A stretch of 37,723 nucleotides of DNA, taken from the NCBI GenBank assembly GCA_016744435.1, contig JADGEJ010000035.1, forward strand, positions 1-37,723. The letters run 5' to 3'. The stretch comes from Lentibacter sp. GTDB lineage: Bacteria > Pseudomonadota > Alphaproteobacteria > Rhodobacterales > Rhodobacteraceae. Under the pieces are notes generated by a model. The model had not been told where the DNA came from. It ran no database searches and was given only the letters and a program-made list of their open reading frames with translations. Position numbers and translations under genes: made by a program. Position 1 is the first letter of the stretch. Every line of letters starts with the position of its first letter. This document shows, one piece after another, positions 32,345 to 37,723 of the stretch.

Positions 32345-32865
32345 CAGCTTGCCTCGCAGATTGTTGCCAACATGTTGTCGCCTTCAGGCGGTGTGAGCCA
32401 CTCGGCACCTGTGACTATACCGTCGCTTTCAAAGCTGATCGCATCGGTGAGCGCGGCGCGGCGCCGCGTTTCACAGTCAGCCAGAATGGGCAGCTTGCTG
32501 ACAGGAGACCAGCGGCCAAACAGGTAGATGTCAACCAGCCTATGGCTTGGCGCGGCGTCGTGCTTGCGGATCGTTGCGGTGTCGACCGCCATGAAGCGCT
32601 CTACATAGGGGTAGGCATATGTCCACGGCTTGTAGAGCGCCTTGGCCTCAACGGTTTCGGCAATGACAAGCCCGTCGGGGAGCGAGGCCTTGGTGCGCGG
32701 ATACCAGCTATACTCGTTGGAGACAGTCGCGCCGATCATCGCGAGGCCCGCGGCGACGGGCATAAACCATTTGGGCAGCCGCCCGCCGAGGCCCTTGTTG
32801 AGCGCAAGCACGATGCCCGCAGCCGCGATACCGGCAAAAACCGTTGCGATGAGTTCTACGAACAT
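32344..32865 (-). CDS. Small membrane protein of the actP region
   Basis: The 173-residue protein has two hydrophobic segments (about 4-22 and 32-48) and a soluble domain of about 120 residues. That domain has WYPRTKASLPDGLVIAETV, FMAVDTATIRKHD and two cysteines near the C-terminus (ILADCETRR, LATICEAS). I do not recognise a named family. It lies between the DUF294 gene (26-base gap) and the exonuclease gene (one-base overlap), so all three are likely one transcript. Confidence 0.8.
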   Translation of the reverse strand: MFVELIATVFAGIAAAGIVLALNKGLGGRLPKWFMPVAAGLAMIGATVSNEYSWYPRTKASLPDGLVIAETVEAKALYKPWTYAYPYVERFMAVDTATIRKHDAAPSHRLVDIYLFGRWSPVSKLPILADCETRRRAALTDAISFESDGIVTGAEWLTPPEGDNMLATICEAS

Positions 32866-32891
32866 GGCGTTATCTCCCTAGTGGTTGTGGC

Positions 32892-34715
32892 TTAGCCGAG
32901 CATTCCGCGGCCATGGCCCAAGGCCGATTGCAAGCCTTTGACGACGACAAAAGCATCGCGCAGGTGGCTGCGTTCAAAGTCTGACAAGTCAGACGGCGGC
33001 AAGTAGTTGTCGGGCGCTTGGCCCGCGTTCACGAGCGCCGCTTGGTGCGTTAGGCGCGTTTCTGCGATAAGGTCGTAAGCGTCGAGCAAGTCGCGCCCGC
33101 CGGAAGTTGACAGCACGCCAGCCTCTTGCGCCGCTTCAAGCCGCGCGCGGGTGTTCACTGCCGTCAGCTTGCCTTGCAGCGCATAGATGCGGCCCAAGTC
33201 AACCACGGGCACAACGCCGTTGTGCTTCATGTCGAGCTGGTGCTTGTGTTCGCCCGAGCGGATGGTGGCAAAGCCACGCAGCAATCCAAGCGGCGGCGTG
33301 TGCTTGAGCGAGTTGCTCGCCATATGCGCCACGAAGATCGAGTTCTTGCTGGCGGCCTTCAGAGTGTCTTCCTGTAGGTCTTCAAACAGCGCTGAGTGGC
33401 CGCCGATCGGGCGCAAGTCAAACATCACCGAGGCGAGCATCTGCGCCTCGGGGTCGGGCGTGTTGATCCAGCCTTTGAAATAGTCTTTCCAGACCGAGAC
33501 AGGCTGGCACCAACGCGGATTTGTCGCCATCATGTCGCCGGGGCAGTAGACATATCCGCAGGTGTTAAGCCCGTCGCAGACGAATTTTGCCAGTGCTTGG
33601 AAGTATTCCATGTCGGAGTCTTGGACTGCGTCATCAAGAAACAGGCAGTTGTCTTGGTCGCTGACGCCGGTTTGCTCTTGGCGGCCTTGAGAGCCACAGG
33701 CGAGCCAGAGGTAGGGCACGGGGGGCTGGCCAAGCTTGTCTTCGGCGAGGGTGAGCAGGCGGCGTGTGGCGGTATCGGCGATGTCGGTGATCAGGCGCGT
33801 GACAATCTCGTGGCGGTTGCCGCCCGCCACCAGTTGCACCAAGAGTTGCGGGATGCGGGCCGTAACGCGGGCCATTTCTTCAGGCGTGCTCGCATGGGCG
33901 ATCTCGCTGACAAGCTCGGCCGAGCTTACGGCTTGAAAGCGGGTCAGGTCTGTCTGGGTGACGATGCCGACAAGCTTGCCTGCTTCAACAATCGGGATAT
34001 GGCCGATCTTGCGCTCCATCATCGCGTGCAGCACGTCAGAGCCGATGGCAGAAGGCGCGAGCGTGAGCGGCTTGGGCGTCATCACATCGGCCACCAAAGT
34101 GCTAACAGGCAGGGCCTCGGCGAGCACTTTGCCGGACAGATCACGCGTGGTGAGAATGCCTGCGAGCGCGTCATCGTCAACCACGCAAACAGAGGAAACG
34201 CGGCGCTCGCGCATGGTGCGGGCTGCGCCTTGGACTGTTTCGTCAGGTGTGCAGGTCACAGGCGAATGCGCCATCAGCGTTTCGACAAGCGAGGTTGCCA
34301 GCGAGCGCTCCTGCTTCTTCGGCGCGCGAGCGCGGTTGAAAAACTTGGCAACCGCGTCGTGGTCTTCGACAAGTTTGTGAAACAGTGTTGGCGGGATCAC
34401 CAGCAGCACTGAGTGTGCGTCAGCACTGGCCGAGGTGGCGGCGATGCCGTCGCGCATGAGGCCGCGCTCGCCGAACGAGTTGCGCACGCCAAGGTGTGAG
34501 ATCACAACGCCGTTCTCGTCGGAAACTTCGACTTGGCCTTCGTAAACGATAAACAGCCCTGGCAGCTTTTCCCCGGCGTCATAGACAGAGAAGCCTTGCG
34601 CAAGTTCCCAAGCTTCGACGCTTGGCGCGAGGGCCTCAATCACGTCATGAGGCAGGGCGTCGTAAGGGTGCACCGACTTGAGAAAGCGGGTGATTTGCGC
34701 GGGCGTGAGGGGCAT
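32892..34715 (-). CDS. cNMP-binding/CBS/DUF294 nucleotidyltransferase-like protein
   Basis: The cytoplasmic protein has 607 residues. A cyclic-nucleotide-binding domain comes first (about 20-125: FSVYDAGEKLPGLFIVYEGQ, NSFGERGLM). A CBS pair follows (about 145-265: MRERRVSSVCVVDDDALAGI, IGHIPIVEAGKLVGIVTQTD). The DUF294 nucleotidyltransferase core has WLACGSQGRQEQTGVSDQDN (GSxxRxEQ...DxD metal motif), then the DUF294 C-terminal helical domain. Such proteins resemble GlnD-type regulators and usually accompany actP. A role in sensing nucleotides and controlling acetate uptake is inferred. A terminator stands between actP and this gene, so it probably also has its own promoter. Confidence 0.92.
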   Translation of the reverse strand: MPLTPAQITRFLKSVHPYDALPHDVIEALAPSVEAWELAQGFSVYDAGEKLPGLFIVYEGQVEVSDENGVVISHLGVRNSFGERGLMRDGIAATSASADAHSVLLVIPPTLFHKLVEDHDAVAKFFNRARAPKKQERSLATSLVETLMAHSPVTCTPDETVQGAARTMRERRVSSVCVVDDDALAGILTTRDLSGKVLAEALPVSTLVADVMTPKPLTLAPSAIGSDVLHAMMERKIGHIPIVEAGKLVGIVTQTDLTRFQAVSSAELVSEIAHASTPEEMARVTARIPQLLVQLVAGGNRHEIVTRLITDIADTATRRLLTLAEDKLGQPPVPYLWLACGSQGRQEQTGVSDQDNCLFLDDAVQDSDMEYFQALAKFVCDGLNTCGYVYCPGDMMATNPRWCQPVSVWKDYFKGWINTPDPEAQMLASVMFDLRPIGGHSALFEDLQEDTLKAASKNSIFVAHMASNSLKHTPPLGLLRGFATIRSGEHKHQLDMKHNGVVPVVDLGRIYALQGKLTAVNTRARLEAAQEAGVLSTSGGRDLLDAYDLIAETRLTHQAALVNAGQAPDNYLPPSDLSDFERSHLRDAFVVVKGLQSALGHGRGMLG

Positions 34716-34735
34716 AGTCAGAAGCCTTAGCTTAA

Positions 34736-34775
34736 AAAGAAAAAGTCCTGCCCAGTATACACCGGACAGGACCGT
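34736..34775 (-). terminator. Intrinsic terminator after actP
   Basis: Arms 34745-34753 and 34764-34772 form a 9-bp stem (one wobble) around a 10-base loop. On the minus strand the T-rich tract TTTTTCTTTTT follows. It lies about 50 bases after the actP stop and 20 bases before the DUF294 start codon. Confidence 0.9.
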
Positions 34776-34823
34776 TTTTAAAGATGTCGGGCCGTCGCAG
34801 GGGCGCGGCCCGACCTGATCATT

Positions 34824-36608
34824 TTAGTGATCCTGAGCTGAGCCAGCGCCGCGTGGAACGCGCACTGAGTGAACCAGATCAACGATCTCTTGTGGTGTGG
34901 CTTTCGTCATACCCGAGACGATGTAGGCCACGATGAAGTTGATCATCGCACCGATCGCGCCAAAGGATGTTGACTTGATTGTGCCAAGCAGCGGATCAGC
35001 ATCTGTGAAGCTGTTCGTGCCTGAAACAAAGAACCAGCCTTTGTGCAGGAAGATGTAGATCAGCGTGATCGTCAGGCCTGCAAGCATACCTGCAACAGCA
35101 CCGTGGTTGTTGATGCGTGTTGAGAAGATGCCCATCATCAAGGCTGGGAAGATCGACGCCGCAGCAAGACCAAAGGCCAGAGCAACCGTTTGAGCCGCGA
35201 AGCCCGGAGGGTTGAGGCCAAGGTATGTGGCAACCGCGATAGCAACACCCATAGCGATACGGGCTGACAGAAGCTCTTTCTTCTCCGAGATATTCGGGTT
35301 GAGAGAGCCTTTGATCAAGTCGTGCGACACGGCTGACGAGATTGCCAACAGAAGGCCAGCCGCCGTTGACAGAGCCGCCGCAAGGCCACCCGCAGCAACA
35401 AGGCCGATCACCCAGCTGGGCAGGTTGGCGATCTCTGGGTTGGCGAGAACAAGGATGTCGCGGTTGAACTTTGTAAGTTCGTTGCCCGTCCAGCCTTTTT
35501 CAGCCGCTTTGGCCTGCATCTCAGCATTCTTGTCGTTGTAATACTGGATCTTGCCGTCGCCGTTCTTGTCTTCCCAGTCGAGAAGGCCAGTCTTTTGCCA
35601 CGTTGCCATCCAGTCATAACGCGCCTCAGTGTCGATTGCTTCAACTGAAACAGCCTCGCCTTGCGTGCCGTTTGGCCACATCATTTCTGTGATGTTCAGA
35701 CGCGCCATCGCACCAACAGCAGGCGCTGTGAGGTAAAGCAGAGCGATAAACACCAGTGCCCAACCCGCTGACCAACGTGCATCAGACACCTTAGGAACGG
35801 TGAAGAAACGCATGATGACGTGGGGCAGACCAGCAGTACCGATCATGAGCGAGAGCGTGAACAGCACCATGTTGAGCGTGTCAGCGTGGTGTGCTGTGTA
35901 CTCGTTGAAGCCCAGTTCAGCGACGATTTGGTCAAGCTTTTCCAGCAAAGGCATGCCTGAAGCGACGTGGTCGCCGAAGAGGCCAAGTGCCGGGATCGGG
36001 TTGCCCGTGAGTTGCAGCGAGATAAAGATCGCCGGGATGGTGTAGGCCATGATGAGAACGACATATTGCGCAACCTGCGTATATGTAACGCCCTTCATGC
36101 CGCCGAAAACGGCGTAGGCAAAAACCACACATGCGCCGATAAGCAGGCCTGTTGTGTTGCTCACTTCAAGGAAGCGGCCAAAGGCTACGCCAACGCCTGT
36201 CATCTGGCCGATAACATAAGTTGTAGACGCCACGATCAGGCAGACAACGGCCACAAGGCGGGCTGTTTGGCTGTAAAAACGGTCGCCGATGAACTCGGAG
36301 ACTGTGAACTTGCCGAACTTGCGCAGGTAAGGCGCCAGCAAGAGCGCGAGCAGCACGTAGCCGCCTGTCCAGCCCATGAGGAAGCTTGAGTTGTCATAGC
36401 CGGTGAAGGCGATGAGGCCCGCCATCGAGATGAACGAGGCTGCTGACATCCAGTCAGCCGCTGTCGCCATGCCGTTTGTGACAGGGTGAACGCCGCGGCC
36501 AGCCGCGTAGAACTCTGAGGTTGATCCGGCGCGTGCCCAGATCGCGATGCCGATGTAGAGCGCAAAAGACGCGCCAACAAACAGCAGGTTGATTGTAAAC
36601 TGATCCAT
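34824..36608 (-). CDS. actP: Sodium/solute symporter, acetate permease type
   Basis: The 594-residue SSS-family transporter has about 13 membrane helices: e.g. FYAAGRGVHPVTNGMATAAD (residues 33-52, SSS signature), GYDNSSFLMGWTGGYVLLAL and FGLAAASIFPALMMGIFSTR. A soluble insertion at about residues 305-385 separates two helices and contains an EF-hand-like loop, DKNGDGKIQYYN. This fits the 'VC_2705-type' cation acetate symporter group that pairs with a DUF4212 subunit. The gene 14 bases upstream encodes exactly that, and acs lies in the same block. Substrate assignment to acetate or similar short acids is by family and context. Confidence 0.92.
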   Translation of the reverse strand: MDQFTINLLFVGASFALYIGIAIWARAGSTSEFYAAGRGVHPVTNGMATAADWMSAASFISMAGLIAFTGYDNSSFLMGWTGGYVLLALLLAPYLRKFGKFTVSEFIGDRFYSQTARLVAVVCLIVASTTYVIGQMTGVGVAFGRFLEVSNTTGLLIGACVVFAYAVFGGMKGVTYTQVAQYVVLIMAYTIPAIFISLQLTGNPIPALGLFGDHVASGMPLLEKLDQIVAELGFNEYTAHHADTLNMVLFTLSLMIGTAGLPHVIMRFFTVPKVSDARWSAGWALVFIALLYLTAPAVGAMARLNITEMMWPNGTQGEAVSVEAIDTEARYDWMATWQKTGLLDWEDKNGDGKIQYYNDKNAEMQAKAAEKGWTGNELTKFNRDILVLANPEIANLPSWVIGLVAAGGLAAALSTAAGLLLAISSAVSHDLIKGSLNPNISEKKELLSARIAMGVAIAVATYLGLNPPGFAAQTVALAFGLAAASIFPALMMGIFSTRINNHGAVAGMLAGLTITLIYIFLHKGWFFVSGTNSFTDADPLLGTIKSTSFGAIGAMINFIVAYIVSGMTKATPQEIVDLVHSVRVPRGAGSAQDH

Positions 36609-36622
36609 CTGTTTTCTGTCCC

Positions 36623-36883
36623 TTACTCTTCGTCTACGCCGTGTTCACGGTCGAGTTTGTTCATGCGCCAAGCATAGTTGAAGATCAGCGCCAAGAAGAC
36701 GAGGATCGAACCCTGCTGGGCAAACCAGAAGCCCAAATCAGTGCCGCCAACGGCAATGCCGCTCAGCATGGGGCGCAGCAAGATGCCAAACCCGAATGAA
36801 ACCACCGCCCAAATGACGAGGCTGATCAAAATGATCCGCACATTGGCTGCCCAATATGCGTTGTTGGATGAATTGTCAGACAT
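36623..36883 (-). CDS. DUF4212 small subunit of the symporter
   Basis: The start is the ATG at 36883 (GGAGGA before it); the frame to 36916 is upstream noise. The 86-residue product has two membrane helices (about residues 15-35 and 47-68), with NAYWAANVRIILISLVIWAV and the DUF4212-typical GFWFAQQGSILVFLALIFNY, ending RMNKLDREHGVDEE. Small proteins of this family precede VC_2705-type symporters and are thought to be accessory subunits, as YhdT is for PanF. Confidence 0.93.
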   Translation of the reverse strand: MSDNSSNNAYWAANVRIILISLVIWAVVSFGFGILLRPMLSGIAVGGTDLGFWFAQQGSILVFLALIFNYAWRMNKLDREHGVDEE

Positions 36884-36949
36884 GGAAGTCCTCCCGTTTA
36901 ACCCAGTTTCCTCCAAAGCTACGGCTCACCCGCAGCTTCCCTTCTTCCC

Positions 36950-37630
36950 TTACGCGACGGCCTTTGTGACGATCGCGTTCAGCCCTTCGGCGATTGCGTT
37001 GATCTCGCCCATGGCGTCGATCTGCTGCAATGCACCTTGTGTTTGGTAGTAGTCGATCAGCGGCGCAGTTTGCGCGTGATAGGCTTCAAGCCGGCTGGCA
37101 ACGGTTTCGGCGTTGTCATCCGCACGGCGCTTCATGTCGGTGCTGCTGCATTTGTCGCAAGTGCCGTCCTTTGCCGTGGGCTTGAACGTGTCGTGATAGC
37201 CCTCGCCGCAGCCGCCACACGTGAAGCGGCCCGAGATGCGCGTGACCATTTCGCGGTCTTCAACCTCAAGGCTGATGGCGGCGTTGATCTTCTGACCACT
37301 TTCGCCAAGCAACACATCCAGCGCTTCGGCCTGAACCGTGGTGCGCGGAAAGCCGTCAAGGATGACGCCTTTCGCACAGTCGGCGTCTTTCAGGCGATCA
37401 CCCAAGATGTTGATAACGATCTCGTCTGAAACCAGATCACCAGCTTCCATAACGGTCTTGGCGGCTTTGCCAGCCTCTGTGCCTGCGGCAACAGCAGCGC
37501 GCAGCAAGTCACCGGTTGAGAGTTGCACGAGGCCAAAGCTTTCTTCGAGCATACGGGCTTGCGTGCCTTTGCCGGCCCCGGGAGGGCCAAGCAGGATGAG
37601 GACGGGAGCGGTTGTTGCTGTCATGTCCAT
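36950..37630 (-). CDS. adk: Adenylate kinase
   Basis: Catalyses AMP + ATP to 2 ADP. Walker A is GPPGAGKGTQARML (about residues 16-29), then LSTGDLLRAAV, LDGFPRTTVQAEALD and a long LID with four cysteines (FTCGGCGEGYHD ... TCDKCSST) for a structural zinc. The ATG at 37630 overlaps the acs stop (TGATG), the best start among GTG 37633, ATG 37630 and ATG 37624. Position directly behind acs is meaningful: Acs turns ATP into AMP and PPi, and Adk recycles the AMP. The genome probably has a second adk in the ribosomal-protein operon, as is usual in the group (not visible here). Confidence 0.95.
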   Translation of the reverse strand: MDMTATTAPVLILLGPPGAGKGTQARMLEESFGLVQLSTGDLLRAAVAAGTEAGKAAKTVMEAGDLVSDEIVINILGDRLKDADCAKGVILDGFPRTTVQAEALDVLLGESGQKINAAISLEVEDREMVTRISGRFTCGGCGEGYHDTFKPTAKDGTCDKCSSTDMKRRADDNAETVASRLEAYHAQTAPLIDYYQTQGALQQIDAMGEINAIAEGLNAIVTKAVA

Positions 37631-37723
37631 CACGCCTTATTCGCTCTATTCTCGATCAGCTCGGCGACGACTTGTGGTTCTGCGAGGGTTGAGATGTCGC
37701 CGAGGGCGTCGTAGTCGTTTTCG
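37630..37723 (-). CDS. acs: Acetyl-CoA synthetase, C-terminal end (partial)
   Basis: The last 30 codons read [19 protein letters not shown] through ENRANKA and stop at TGA 37632-37630. The DYxxLGDxSTLAxPxVV pattern is the usual C-terminal end of acetyl-CoA synthetase. The gene continues beyond the window. It is the first visible gene of the acs-adk-DUF4212-actP block, which would activate and import acetate. Confidence 0.8.
   Translation of the reverse strand, partial: ENDYDALGDISTLAEPQVVAELIENRANKA

Noticed and set aside
33396-34412. 338-residue open frame on the plus strand
   Set aside because: Antisense to the well-supported cNMP/CBS/DUF294 gene. Long antisense frames are expected in GC-rich codon usage and the translation shows no domain.
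1-37723. tRNA gene as island attachment site
   Set aside because: I looked for cloverleaf-like and TPsiC-arm sequences near 4,900, 8,900 and 13,130 by eye and saw none.

Overview
The window looks like the chromosome of a marine alphaproteobacterium of the Rhodobacterales (Roseobacter-type). The evidence is the leuB...leuD-leuC block, the rsfS-rlmH-gpmI-envC-ctpA run, the rppH/TSUP pair, and an acs-adk-DUF4212-actP-CBS/DUF294-exonuclease block, all in GC-rich codon usage typical of that group. This assignment is inference from protein family and gene order; no rRNA or tRNA gene is present to confirm it.

Left part (1 to about 13,130) is an accessory island, visibly more AT-rich and full of broken genes. 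(i) 1-4,885, minus strand: a compact cluster that reads as a polymorphic-toxin or contact-effector locus. It holds a signal-peptide protein, an RTX-like plus Hint protein, a one-helix periplasmic protein and a second Hint protein, the last three joined by 4-base start/stop overlaps. Two tandem copies of a 'lipoprotein + 67-residue mini-protein' unit of about 625 bp follow. (ii) About 4,950-8,700: a graveyard with the 3' part of an IS3-family transposase, two overlapping reading frames of a cut-off gene pair, the C-terminal remnant of a Tn7/Mu-type DDE transposase fused to a TniQ-like remnant with an in-frame TAG, and a frameshifted metallophosphoesterase. (iii) 8,992-12,815: an intact module of a large serine recombinase and two different ParB/RepB-like proteins in one overlapping operon, with a divergent HTH gene. 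A 12-bp direct repeat flanks it. A headless GNAT fragment marks the island edge.

Right part (13,141 to the end) is core chromosome. It begins with leuB, a LysR regulator divergent from an NAD-dependent epimerase-like gene, an EEP-family protein and a membrane protein, then leuD and leuC (leucine biosynthesis). Next come a divergent MscS channel, a periplasmic protein, and the plus-strand run rsfS, rlmH, a hypothetical gene, gpmI, an EnvC-like factor and ctpA, ended by a clear terminator. These are followed by an ArsR-MAPEG pair, a TSUP permease with rppH, and the minus-strand acetate block read acs -> adk -> DUF4212 -> actP | DUF294/CBS -> small membrane protein -> TM-HAMP-PAS-exonuclease.

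Functionally, Acs makes AMP and Adk recycles it, next to the acetate symporter. The nucleotidyltransferase/CBS protein and the membrane exonuclease downstream are the likely signalling partners of the symporter. The features most worth a second look are the recombinase/twin-ParB/HTH element with its candidate attachment repeats, and the Hint/lipoprotein array.
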